Shown here piece after piece: positions 56,801 through 64,000 of a stretch of 64,000 nucleotides of DNA (positions are counted from its first letter, which is position 1; every line of letters begins with the position of its first letter). The notes below the pieces were generated by a model that saw nothing but the letters and a program-made list of their open reading frames with translations, searched no databases and was not told where the DNA came from. The stretch is taken from contig NZ_SRZY01000023.1 in the NCBI RefSeq assembly GCF_006476045.1, positions 478,607-542,606 of the forward strand. The letters run 5' to 3'. This DNA is from Sphingobacterium lumbrici (GTDB taxonomy: Bacteria > Bacteroidota > Bacteroidia > Sphingobacteriales > Sphingobacteriaceae). Both the position numbers and the translations under genes were made by a program.

Positions 56801-56992
56801 CGTGAACTTACCGAATCGATCGGTGCTTCCGATAACTTTATCGTTCATACTAATGCTTACACCAGATACTGTTTCTTTGTTAGCGGTAGATCCATCAACT
56901 ACAGTTCCCGTGACTTTAATAAGCTGCTGTGCCAGCGCATCATTGTGCATGCAACAAACCAATAGTACTAATATGGTATATATATACTTCAT
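53837..56992 (-). CDS. SusC/RagA family TonB-linked outer membrane receptor, module B
   Basis: A 1051-residue TonB-dependent importer of classical layout: signal peptide (1-21), carboxypeptidase-regulatory-like domain (about 24-105: TGTVVDGSTANKETVSGVSI, FKLLGYDPVSLNV), a TonB-box region (IDAVTVTAGYQTKAK) and plug (about 118-250: LLQGRVAGLNIQNNTGAPG, DAAATALYGSRGAYGVILITT). A barrel to the C-terminal aromatic end (LPKQFALGLNIEF) completes it. There is no STN domain, so it is not expected to signal through a FecR protein. It starts 36 bp after the DUF5007-like gene, continuing the operon. Confidence 0.95.
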   Translation of the reverse strand: MKYIYTILVLLVCCMHNDALAQQLIKVTGTVVDGSTANKETVSGVSISMNDKVIGSTDRFGKFTITVPGNATLSFKLLGYDPVSLNVNNRTEISVSLTESFANIDAVTVTAGYQTKAKALSTGAITTVSGKDLQGQPAGDVISLLQGRVAGLNIQNNTGAPGFRGSVTIRGISNINVSGSGNESFLTPTSPLYVIDGVPIDDNTEFSYGFQQAGPGVSPASQIPPEDIEEISVLKDAAATALYGSRGAYGVILITTKRGNSRIPVVRYNGSTFLSMVPKLRSVIGGRDERMLIIQQILAFDTSRNHAIDMINNTPFLSDSLNAYYNNSTNWQSYFYKPTYNQNHNLSISGGDVRFNYKANLGFYDENGIQENTGYSRYNLNMNMIYNPTDRFRLESQLNNSVQRQRMGSGNGLLNSGVANSAQASSLLPAPSLYSSVNSVLGALTTDDDNKVLTTAANVNLHYDLFKNFKASTYLNYNGTTGTKDNFSPAALNNNQALYYAYNDRSNTLYNRTQVQYVFSLKEKGEDAHTFNLFGFSELRSSFFKSDAVLSDRVVNDQLRGPLTKQTSYLSSKGGTTRYTDTRQVAFAGQFSYNYKQKYVLDFNYRLDGLSTNGPDAGYKTNPSISAKWNFDREAFMDNVSWLDFGDIRLSYGSNITPNGNIYQAYGKYFGGSQYNNSSTVINDLGFVPNLKLEPTQATTYNVGFDFSILKNKFTFTMDSYYKQNDNIFRDKRLSTSNSFGSIGSTEISNVNYGWEFQATARPLNTNSPFKWTLTGSFAINREVLAALPDGLREMIYSDPTYGQDIYYRLGINSLSNYLYNTKGVYSTNADVPVDPVTGLPYRVGNNGLLNYFRAGDPIFTDLDGNYVLNEYDRVIAGNSQPQITGGFFSLLQYKNWSLEVNTSFTLKRDILNNFMASQLGSFGSPGSMGAMVPPSEFDYWTQAGDVSVYGNPFDFQRASLLNPFRYNQTLFQEDGSYFKLNAVKVYYNFNQSLTQRYGMNRVSVNFTAFNLGYITKYSGPNPENVTALGRDYPSNYPLPKQFALGLNIEF

Positions 56993-57028
56993 TGGAAATA
57001 GTGTTTTAATTATGTTATAACTGGTTCA

Positions 57029-58060
57029 TTAATCATTATCAAACTTTGGCTTATCTCGCTTAAACCAAAATGTCAGCTCCCAATCTCCTTTTTCATATAT
57101 ATTGAAGTTAAATGCCAGATAACATTGTTGGAGCACATTGCCAAAAGCCTGTCGGTTAAACTTAAACACGACACGTGCCTGCTGCCCGGAAACCGTTGTA
57201 TATCTAGTAGGATATCCACTCAAAGGTATTGGATAGGCTACGTCAAACCTCACTTTCTCCTGATCCTTGACCATGTTAAAACCATGGACCAGATTTTCCC
57301 AATCGGTCTCCGCAAACTTATTCGGATCGATAGGGTTGGATAGGGTATCGATAAATTTAAACGTAATACTGTTGCCATTTCCGGTCTTTTTAAAGAGGAC
57401 CTGTACATCATCCCGCGTATTCAGCGGCTGTCCCCGCTCTCCTATGATATTTACACCAGTAGGATTTACTGAAATAGCAGTACCCTGGCCTGTTATCGGA
57501 TCGAGGTTGGACGGCTCGTAAGGTCTTTCACGAAGCGGCATCAACCGCATATTCTGAAAATACCTACGGCCACCTGAATTCGACATTTCAACGTCAAATA
57601 CATATCCAGAATCCGGCTGGGCTTTAATCATATTTGAATTTGCGGCAGCCCACATAAACAAATCACCGGAATGCGGCCGTATTTCGAAAAGTGGGTGATA
57701 CTCAATCGTACGCTTCGCCTCAATTTCTGCAATGGATTTCTCGGTTCCATTGTAGACACCCTTCCACACCAAAACGGGATAATTTAGTGTCAACTCGGGA
57801 GCAGGCTCTCCCGTAAAAGTACGCATATTCAGAATCTTAAAATCGAGTGGTCGACTTGAGTTTCCGTATTGGAAAATATTAGAAAATAGCGTACTTCTGC
57901 CTAGTACCGGTTCGAATACCGTACGTGTATATTTAGAATCATTTGCAATAGACAGCCTCGCATCAGGTAGGTTTTTCTTACAGGATGACAAACCAATGCA
58001 GACTATGACAAATGCCAAATAAAATTTCAATATATATCTATAATTTTTCATCGTTTCCAT
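57029..58060 (-). CDS. DUF5007-like lipoprotein
   Basis: A 343-residue lipoprotein (lipobox LSSC, then KKNLPDARLSIAND). The mature part is beta-rich (FEPVLGRSTLFSNIFQYGNSS, LTLNYPVLVWKGVYNGTEKS, FVMWAAA-like DLFMWAAANSNMIKA). The arrangement between a fasciclin gene and SusC matches DUF5007 proteins of Bacteroidota, a family of unknown function. No catalytic motif is visible. The start ATG directly abuts the fasciclin stop. It holds the same place in module A that the DUF5008-like propeller protein holds in module B, which suggests similar roles as surface binding partners. Confidence 0.65.
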   Translation of the reverse strand: METMKNYRYILKFYLAFVIVCIGLSSCKKNLPDARLSIANDSKYTRTVFEPVLGRSTLFSNIFQYGNSSRPLDFKILNMRTFTGEPAPELTLNYPVLVWKGVYNGTEKSIAEIEAKRTIEYHPLFEIRPHSGDLFMWAAANSNMIKAQPDSGYVFDVEMSNSGGRRYFQNMRLMPLRERPYEPSNLDPITGQGTAISVNPTGVNIIGERGQPLNTRDDVQVLFKKTGNGNSITFKFIDTLSNPIDPNKFAETDWENLVHGFNMVKDQEKVRFDVAYPIPLSGYPTRYTTVSGQQARVVFKFNRQAFGNVLQQCYLAFNFNIYEKGDWELTFWFKRDKPKFDND

Positions 58061-58741
58061 TTAATCGTTCAACCTTAGGGTAAATTCATCAAATCCAAAA
58101 TTATGGATAGGAGTAAGGATGTTTATCGTCGCATTGTTGGTTTTGATATTCACCGTATTGGCGATCGTTGTAACCCAATCCTGCGTAAAGACCGAACCGT
58201 ATGGGTTACTGAAATTCAAGGAACTCGCGCCACCTGAAACAAATCCGGAAGAACTCAACTTTACATATTTCACATGCATGGGGTATTCATAAATGATACT
58301 TGTTAACAATATACCATCCCTTTCATTGATATATGCCTCCGTATCTCTGTTCCCTCTAATGATATATTTACAGATCAGTTGCTCCAACAAAAATCCGTTT
58401 GCATCGTTCAGATATATTGGTTCCTTTCCTTGATTACTTCTTGTAATATTCAGGTACTTAACAGCTGCTTCAAAGTTCTTATTTACCGGGGCAAATAGAG
58501 TCACCTGCGCGTTTTGCAGCGTATCTGCCAAATCGGGATATCTCTCCAAAACAAGCAACAACGAATCAAACGTACCCGCAGGCTGTGCTTTAAGATAGTC
58601 CAATGCTGATCCATTATAGGATTGGACCGTATTCTCGTAATCATAATAGGGTGAATCACTCTTACTGCATGAGCCTAAGCCTAAGCAGGAGATGGTTCCA
58701 ACCAAGAATACAATATATTTAATATGTTTAAAACTATTCAT
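58061..58741 (-). CDS. fasciclin (FAS1) domain lipoprotein, module A
   Basis: About 226 residues from the ATG at 58741, which gives a proper lipoprotein signal (lipobox GLGSC); the frame extends 10 codons upstream into susD. A single FAS1 domain (about 40-225) opens with SALDYLKAQPAGTFDSLLLV. The H1 box is NAQVTLFAPVNKNFEAAVKYL, and NATINILTPIHNFGFDEF is the H2 end. A 20-bp gap separates it from SusD. It is paralogous to the fasciclin protein of module B, and the pair supports an old block duplication. Confidence 0.85.
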   Translation of the reverse strand: MNSFKHIKYIVFLVGTISCLGLGSCSKSDSPYYDYENTVQSYNGSALDYLKAQPAGTFDSLLLVLERYPDLADTLQNAQVTLFAPVNKNFEAAVKYLNITRSNQGKEPIYLNDANGFLLEQLICKYIIRGNRDTEAYINERDGILLTSIIYEYPMHVKYVKLSSSGFVSGGASSLNFSNPYGSVFTQDWVTTIANTVNIKTNNATINILTPIHNFGFDEFTLRLND

Positions 58742-58761
58742 TTCTATAGAATTTAGGTTAA

Positions 58762-60378
58762 CTATTGCCAATACGGATTTTGCCTGATTGCTGGGTTAGC
58801 ACTGATTACATCTTGCGACACAGGCCAATATACACCACCCGCTTGCTCAAACTCCCTGAAGGTCATCTCCTGATCATTTTTAACTGCAAACACCTCGTCA
58901 GATTTCTTAATCCTGTTGTACCTAACTATGTCATACCATCTCCAGCCCTCACCCATTAGCTCCTTTCTTCTTTCGTCAAAAATAGCCTTTACCAAATCCG
59001 GTGAATTTGCCAGGGAATAATTAATACCTCGTTTAGCACAAGCCGTATTCAACGTGATTATTGCCTCATCTGTATCCCCCAACACCGCCAATGCTTCAGC
59101 TCGCAATAGTGTAATTTCCTCCAGCCTGCTAAATACCATAGTTGACGCAAATAGCGTTATATCACCCGATGTATTGGACGGATAAATTACTTTTACCTTA
59201 TTGAAAATTGGTCTTTCAGATTCAAATCCGTAGAAATAGTTCGTACGGTATCTATTGGTCGCCAAGTCTCTACTAAATCGCAAATCATTCGGGTCTGTAA
59301 AAATCTTAATAATACTATCCTTTGACACAAACATCTCCGGAACCGCCTTCGGAATAAACGGACTTGCTAAGATCAATTGCTCAATATGTCCATTGGCTGT
59401 AGCCAATCCATTTCCGGCTTCAAAAGGAAAACCAACCATCACCGTTGCTCTTTTAAACGCAAAGGGGCTATAGTTATTCTGGTTTTCGGTCAACGCATTC
59501 ATATCAATATAGTCCAGGGGATTAGCGCCGTCCACAAAATATTGTGTAGATCGATTATCCAGCACAAACTTCGAGTAGATTGCAGCATCAACATAGTTAC
59601 CCTGCCAAGCCGCGATATGGGCCAAAATGATATAAGCCGATAACCTGGTGAATACATTCCCGTTCCAAGATGGCCAGTTCTCTCCATAATATAAGCCCGG
59701 CATGATAGGATCCGTTCCTCCATATCTAAAAGGAACTACCTTAGCGGCCTCCAATATTTCACTGGTACAAAATGCCAGCACCCTTTCCTGTGATGTACGA
59801 GGTGATTGGATAAAATCACCATCATGCGAAGACGTTAGTAATGGCACATCTCCCCATATTCTAGTCATATAGAAATAGGCAAATGCGCGCAATATTCTCG
59901 CCTGAGCTATATCTACATCGTTATTCAATTGGGTATAGCGCGGATCATGTGCCAATATCTCCGAGGATCTTTCGATAAAAAGACTGGCAGCATTAATACC
60001 CGCATAAAACCTTCTCCAGTTCGTTATCCTGTTAATAACAGGGTAAGACGCATTCAACTGACCATTTACGATGGCTTTCATATCCGCCCGATTCGTAATG
60101 GTAAAATCTCCTTGCCTCAAATCGCCCATCAACCAGTGACTGTTATCGGCAACTGTTGCCGAACGCAACAAGCCATATACCGACATCAGATTAGCCTTGC
60201 CATCTTCCAATGTCTTCCAGTTGGTCTCTTCCGTAGCGAGTCGCTGCGAAAAAACATCATCTATCTTATTACAAGCGGTATTTCCCAGCGTTGCCAGGAA
60301 TAAGCACACTCCAACAGAGATTCTGAAAATACCGTAACTATTATATCTCTTACAATTCATAATATTGCTAATAATCAT
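58762..60378 (-). CDS. RagB/SusD family outer membrane lipoprotein, module A
   Basis: A 538-residue SusD-type lipoprotein. The lipobox is GNTAC followed by NKIDDVFSQRLATEE, less canonical than other SusD N-termini here. Family features are IAQARILRAFAYFYMTRIWGDVPLL, the EITLLRAEALAVLGDTDEAI helix and the DERRKELMGEGWRWYDIVRYNR signature. The first ATG (60378) lies one base after the SusC stop; the ATG at 60360 is an alternative. Cognate partner of the SusC encoded upstream. Confidence 0.93.
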   Translation of the reverse strand: MIISNIMNCKRYNSYGIFRISVGVCLFLATLGNTACNKIDDVFSQRLATEETNWKTLEDGKANLMSVYGLLRSATVADNSHWLMGDLRQGDFTITNRADMKAIVNGQLNASYPVINRITNWRRFYAGINAASLFIERSSEILAHDPRYTQLNNDVDIAQARILRAFAYFYMTRIWGDVPLLTSSHDGDFIQSPRTSQERVLAFCTSEILEAAKVVPFRYGGTDPIMPGLYYGENWPSWNGNVFTRLSAYIILAHIAAWQGNYVDAAIYSKFVLDNRSTQYFVDGANPLDYIDMNALTENQNNYSPFAFKRATVMVGFPFEAGNGLATANGHIEQLILASPFIPKAVPEMFVSKDSIIKIFTDPNDLRFSRDLATNRYRTNYFYGFESERPIFNKVKVIYPSNTSGDITLFASTMVFSRLEEITLLRAEALAVLGDTDEAIITLNTACAKRGINYSLANSPDLVKAIFDERRKELMGEGWRWYDIVRYNRIKKSDEVFAVKNDQEMTFREFEQAGGVYWPVSQDVISANPAIRQNPYWQ

Positions 60379-60379
60379 T

Positions 60380-63340
60380 TTATAGATCTAATTTAAAGCC
60401 TAACACAAAGGTTCTGGGGATTGTCAGATTGGCACCATCGTAGTAGCCATTGTAATTTACAAGCTCTGGATCCACACCCGAAAACTTAGTAAGCGTCAAC
60501 AGATTTGTTGCTGTTGCGTACAAGTACACCCTTCTAAAACGAGCTCCTGACGACTTACTGAACAGAGACGTATTCGTAAAGTCATACCCCAAAGTAAGTG
60601 ATCTCAACTTTACGTAAGATCCGTCTTCCAAAAACAAGTCCTGATCTACACGATACGCATTTACATCACTCCATGGATTGTAGATGGGGTACACTCTTTC
60701 ATTATCAAATTTCTGCCATGAAGACACCTCTTTTACCGAGTTAATATCGTTTCCGGCTTCCCTGTTAATGAATCCGTACCTCGTCGCTTCATACTGATTC
60801 AATATCTTATGTCCGGCTGCAAAGATAAAATTGAAATTGACATCGAATTTCTTGTAGCTCAATGTATTATTCCATCCTCCCACTATCTTTGGTAACCTAT
60901 CTCCGGTAAAGATTTTGTCGTTATTGTCGATACGGTTATCGTCATTAAGATCCTTCCATTCAGGGTCACCGGCACTCATCGGGATACCATTAAAAGTCCT
61001 GCCCGAGGGTACACTGGCCTCCGTATTGTAAATACCTACATTATTATACAACCAATAACTGCCTACAGACTTGCCTACCTGCAATTTATTGTCTCCAATA
61101 ATCAGTTCGCTTAGACCATCAGGAAGAGCAGCCACTTCATTTTTATTATATCCTACATTCAATCCGGTATTCCAGCTAAAACCTCCTTGGTTATTTACAA
61201 CCAATCCGTTGATCATAAATTCGGCTCCTTTGTTGTTTACCTCCATTCCGGATTTATAATTCACGGAATAACCTGTCTCTTGTGGTACCGATACACCAAC
61301 CAACTGGTTCTTATCATTACGATTGTAAACAGATAACGCGACATTGATTCGGTTGTTCGCCAATGCTCCATCCAACGTTAAATCCATTCTTTCTGCATAA
61401 GGCAGTTTGATCCCGTAACCAATAAACCCACTCTCGTAAGGTCTATTGATCCCCAATACCGGCCCGTAACCCGGAATTGTAGGTTCTTCAAACCAGCCAC
61501 TTTCTGATCTGTATTGTGGTCCTGCGGCATAACGATCATCCATATAGACGCGGACATTTCTTCCCCAGCCTCCGCTGATACTTAATTGATTAAGAAAATC
61601 GGAGTCTTTGACGATGTTGTACTTAACATTAAATGCAGGCGAAGTTACCCACCGGCTATCCGGCTGCCCGTTAGAGGCTCCGTCTCTTCTAATCAAGGCG
61701 CTCACGCTTAAAACGTCCTTATACCGATACTTACCCGATGCATATAAAGAAAACAAATTATTAACTTCCTTATCTAAATAGCGGAAAACATAAAATCCAC
61801 CGGCCGCAAGCGTATTCAAATAGCTTGACAAGGAAGCATTACCTTCCACTAAATTCAATTTCACGTCATCATTCGGTCCTCTATAAGCCCGTGCATAGTT
61901 ATACTTATACGTGTCTCCCTGATACACTTGACCAAGTTCCAGGTCAATTACATTATTCGGATTCAATTGAAGACCATACGATATGGTATTGCTTTGGATC
62001 AGTCGCTGGTTATACCCGAAGTAGGTAGAAACATAACTTACCCCATCCATTAGAGTCGAGGGTGTAAAATAGTCTCGAATACCCTCATTGTAATCGAAAA
62101 TCAAGCTCGATGTAATCACTAGCTTATTGAGCTTTGCACTAAGGGACACGTTACCGTTGAGGGCAGTTGTTGTATTTTTATCTACATTTTTATTGTTTTC
62201 CGACAAAAATGTACCATAAATGTCAGCATTAGGAGATAACGGACTAGATAAATCCGGTATATATCTCGCTTCGGCAAATCGATCCCTTAAACTCCGATTG
62301 CGTGTTCTGTCCATTTTCACCGCATTCACATTACTTGACACTGTCAACCATTGGAATGGAGCCATATTGATACCGAAGAATATGTTATACCGATTGAGGT
62401 TTGTCTCATCAGCATTTCCTGCATTCTTTGTACCCGAGCCAAAAAACCGGAAGTTAGCCCTGTCATTCCCTCCGGTAATTCCCAAATCAGCTCCGAATGT
62501 TGGTGTATTCTGATAATAAAGATCATTCCAATTGGATGGACCAAAATATGCCGTATTGGTAGAATCCCGAAGATAAGGGGCGTAAGAGTCATACTGCTCC
62601 TGGGTCGCATACTTCTGATAAAAAGGTCTCCTAAACTCATTCTCATACACCCCATTGACCGTATGAACTTTAGGAACAGTAGCATAACCGAAATATGAAT
62701 TAAGGCTTATATCCTGTTTACCCCCCCTTGCATTCTTTGTCGTGATATAAATCGCACCGTTAACAGCGTTGGGTCCCAGTTTTGCTAACTCATAAGGATC
62801 CTTAATCACAACAATAGACTGAATATTGCTGACGTCAATTTGGGTTAGTAAATTCGTCGCCGGCCCAATGCGGTTGTAATCATACTTCTGCACATCAAAG
62901 GCAAAAGGATTATCCTGCACCAGAGGTACTCCATTCAGATATACCGCAGGCTGTAAGGCATAAATATCCTTCTTATTAAACATTACGCCGGATGCACCTT
63001 GCAAAATCATACTTTGCTCCGTTCCGGGCTCTCCATTAGGCTCTTGAACATAAAGCCCTGCTACATTCCCTTTTAGCACCTGCTGCAAAGATAGATTGGG
63101 CACATTTTTAGCATCCTTGATGTTAATAGTATCCTTCACTGTTTTAAACTTTTGAAGAGACTTTAACATCTGCCCAATAGTATCTGTACTCGCAACAGAT
63201 TGACTTTTTGCAGTATCCTGCAAAACAGATTGATAATTCGATCTCGAACCCATAGGTGCCAACGTATTGGCATATAATGATCCTGATCCAATCACAGATA
63301 ATAACAAGGCAAAAGAAAGACTTGTACAATTTTTAATCAT
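60380..63340 (-). CDS. SusC-like TonB-linked outer membrane receptor, module A (atypical N-terminus)
   Basis: A 986-residue SusC-type barrel and first gene of the locus. After the signal peptide (1-24) it goes through a 60-residue linker straight into a plug-like domain (about 80-205: LSLQQVLKGNVAGLYVQEPNGEPG, IDVSNIQSIVVIKDPYELAKLG, NAVNGAIYITTKNARGG). The carboxypeptidase-regulatory-like domain and a recognisable TonB box (the usual DEVVV-GYG) are missing. The plug signature DAAATALYGSRGANGV is altered to DPYELAKLGPNAVNGAIYI. The barrel ends FVLGFKLDL with a terminal hydrophobic residue as usual. How it is energised is open. It has a long leader region upstream and starts 616 bp from the 5S rRNA terminator. 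Confidence 0.88.
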   Translation of the reverse strand: MIKNCTSLSFALLLSVIGSGSLYANTLAPMGSRSNYQSVLQDTAKSQSVASTDTIGQMLKSLQKFKTVKDTINIKDAKNVPNLSLQQVLKGNVAGLYVQEPNGEPGTEQSMILQGASGVMFNKKDIYALQPAVYLNGVPLVQDNPFAFDVQKYDYNRIGPATNLLTQIDVSNIQSIVVIKDPYELAKLGPNAVNGAIYITTKNARGGKQDISLNSYFGYATVPKVHTVNGVYENEFRRPFYQKYATQEQYDSYAPYLRDSTNTAYFGPSNWNDLYYQNTPTFGADLGITGGNDRANFRFFGSGTKNAGNADETNLNRYNIFFGINMAPFQWLTVSSNVNAVKMDRTRNRSLRDRFAEARYIPDLSSPLSPNADIYGTFLSENNKNVDKNTTTALNGNVSLSAKLNKLVITSSLIFDYNEGIRDYFTPSTLMDGVSYVSTYFGYNQRLIQSNTISYGLQLNPNNVIDLELGQVYQGDTYKYNYARAYRGPNDDVKLNLVEGNASLSSYLNTLAAGGFYVFRYLDKEVNNLFSLYASGKYRYKDVLSVSALIRRDGASNGQPDSRWVTSPAFNVKYNIVKDSDFLNQLSISGGWGRNVRVYMDDRYAAGPQYRSESGWFEEPTIPGYGPVLGINRPYESGFIGYGIKLPYAERMDLTLDGALANNRINVALSVYNRNDKNQLVGVSVPQETGYSVNYKSGMEVNNKGAEFMINGLVVNNQGGFSWNTGLNVGYNKNEVAALPDGLSELIIGDNKLQVGKSVGSYWLYNNVGIYNTEASVPSGRTFNGIPMSAGDPEWKDLNDDNRIDNNDKIFTGDRLPKIVGGWNNTLSYKKFDVNFNFIFAAGHKILNQYEATRYGFINREAGNDINSVKEVSSWQKFDNERVYPIYNPWSDVNAYRVDQDLFLEDGSYVKLRSLTLGYDFTNTSLFSKSSGARFRRVYLYATATNLLTLTKFSGVDPELVNYNGYYDGANLTIPRTFVLGFKLDL

Positions 63341-63906
63341 TATTTATAATTTAAGTATTAGTTTACAACTTATCATCAAATAGCTTACTACGCCAACAAT
63401 TCATATAAAAGTTTCCCCTCACTAAGATCTACTCTATTATAACAACTACTCGCAGATGCGATACATAAAGTGATATCCTCGTTATATGATTCCATCAAAT
63501 CAGGAACTTACCTATTAATACTAGAGATTTTTTCATAATTCATTGGCAAAATTCAAAACTTAGATTTCCAAAACTATCATCCCAAATACACCTAAGATCA
63601 ATAGTTCCAGATTCATAATCATTAATTAGTATCAATTATAATACATTTTATTGACAAAACAACAATGAAAATAAACGAAACCGTTTGCGCAACCTAACGC
63701 AAACGGTTGTTCTGTTTAACATTTCTTAACAAGTTTTACAGCTTGTCACAAAAGCTTAGGTAAAACGTATTACAATTTACAATAAGTCTGCGTTATTATC
63801 CGGTTAGTTTCGATGGGAATGTCGTTCAGAGTACGCTTAGGGTCTTAAAACAAGGGTTGACTAAGTAGTAGAGCAGGAGAAGCTGTATTATTATAATAGC
63901 AGATAA
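63341..63906. other. AT-rich leader region upstream of the large SusCD locus
   Basis: No protein or tRNA gene is visible. It contains a large palindrome (63679-63708) and, on the minus strand, a possible minus-7 element TAGTTTTG at 63569-63576 with a TTG 22 bp further upstream (63599-63601), slightly more than the usual 19-21. If that promoter is used, the mRNA would have a 5' leader of roughly 220 nt before the first SusC start. Confidence 0.45.
63679..63708. promoter_or_regulatory. perfect 11-bp inverted repeat, candidate operator
   Basis: AACCGTTTGCG (63679-63689) and CGCAAACGGTT (63698-63708) are exact inverted copies separated by 8 bp. The left arm and spacer also form the shorter palindrome TTGCGCAA. 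Half-sites with CGCAAACG resemble LacI-family operators. It lies upstream of the candidate promoter of the SusCD locus and has no T-run, so it is more likely an operator than a terminator. Confidence 0.5.
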
Positions 63907-63945
63907 CAAAAAAAAAGAGCCCTTACTGTTTCCAGCAAGGGCTCT
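63907..63945 (-). terminator. rho-independent terminator of the rRNA operon
   Basis: On the minus strand AGAGCCCTTGCTG pairs with CAGTAAGGGCTCT (one mismatch) around a 4-nt loop and is followed by ten T. It lies 11 bp after the 5S rRNA end. Confidence 0.9.
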
Positions 63946-63956
63946 GTATAAAAAAA

Positions 63957-64000
63957 GGCACCGACCTACTCTCCCACCTGTTACGGCAATACCATCGGCT
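63957..64000 (-). rRNA. rrf: 5S ribosomal RNA, 3' end only (partial)
   Basis: The reverse complement reads GCCGATGGTATTGCCGTAAC then AGGTGGGAGAGTAGGTCGGTGCC, the standard 3' part of 5S rRNA in Bacteroidota, including the GGTGGGAGAGTAGGTCG helix. Only about 44 nt are inside the window; the rest and, presumably, 23S and 16S lie to the right, transcribed leftwards. Confidence 0.95.

Noticed and set aside
1..64000. CRISPR arrays, tRNA genes, insertion sequences and prophage genes
   Set aside because: No regularly spaced direct repeats, cloverleaf-like sequences, transposase or phage-like genes were seen in any of the gaps or frames.

Overview
The window looks like chromosomal DNA of a Bacteroidota bacterium, most likely of the Sphingobacteriaceae (Sphingobacterium/Pedobacter relatives). 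The evidence is three SusC/SusD outer-membrane import pairs, a FecI/FecR-type regulator pair, a GldD gliding lipoprotein, an Rpb6-type omega subunit between bamD and coaBC, TAnnTTTG promoter elements, and moderate, AT-leaning base composition. Genus assignment is inference; the one rRNA piece in view is a 44-base end of 5S.

Region 1 (1-10664, minus strand) is a cell-surface-signalling import locus. An ECF sigma factor and a FecR anti-sigma factor are followed by three secreted thioredoxin-fold proteins, a SusC receptor with an N-terminal STN signalling domain, SusD, and a DUF4843-like lipoprotein cut by the window edge. Region 2 (10665-11909) is a scar: a MoxR ATPase fragment and an RDD-protein fragment, both lacking their N-termini, meet head to head at a CCCGGG hexamer.

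Region 3 (11918-44199) is mostly housekeeping: fabD, an M16 peptidase, a TonB-type barrel with a CBM9-like partner, rnhB, a YfhO membrane protein, an AsmA-like protein, rsgA, polA, a MORN-repeat protein and psd. Then come a PhoR-like kinase, a DUF47/PhoU-like protein and a Pit phosphate transporter behind a perfect 11-bp tandem repeat that resembles a Pho box. These are followed by an OmpA porin, a TPR-aroE-gldD-metallohydrolase-FtsX-like permease run, a NifU-like protein, bamD-rpoZ-coaBC, an rRNA methyltransferase and a START-like protein. Several genes here have a TAnnTTTG element only 3-4 nt before the ATG, which suggests leaderless or nearly leaderless transcripts.

Region 4 (44305-63340, minus strand) is the most distinctive part. 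It is a tightly packed 11-gene block built from two parallel modules: SusC-SusD-fasciclin-DUF5007-like, then SusC-SusD-fasciclin-DUF5008/seven-repeat propeller. The block ends in an M60 (mucinase/enhancin-type) metallopeptidase flanked by two paralogous phosphodiesterase-fold/LamG lipoproteins whose catalytic residues appear lost. No glycoside hydrolase, polysaccharide lyase or sulfatase is seen. I infer a surface system that binds, cuts and imports fragments of a glycoprotein or peptide-bearing polymer. It lies directly downstream of an rRNA operon whose 5S 3' end and terminator close the window, with a large palindrome in the 616-bp leader.
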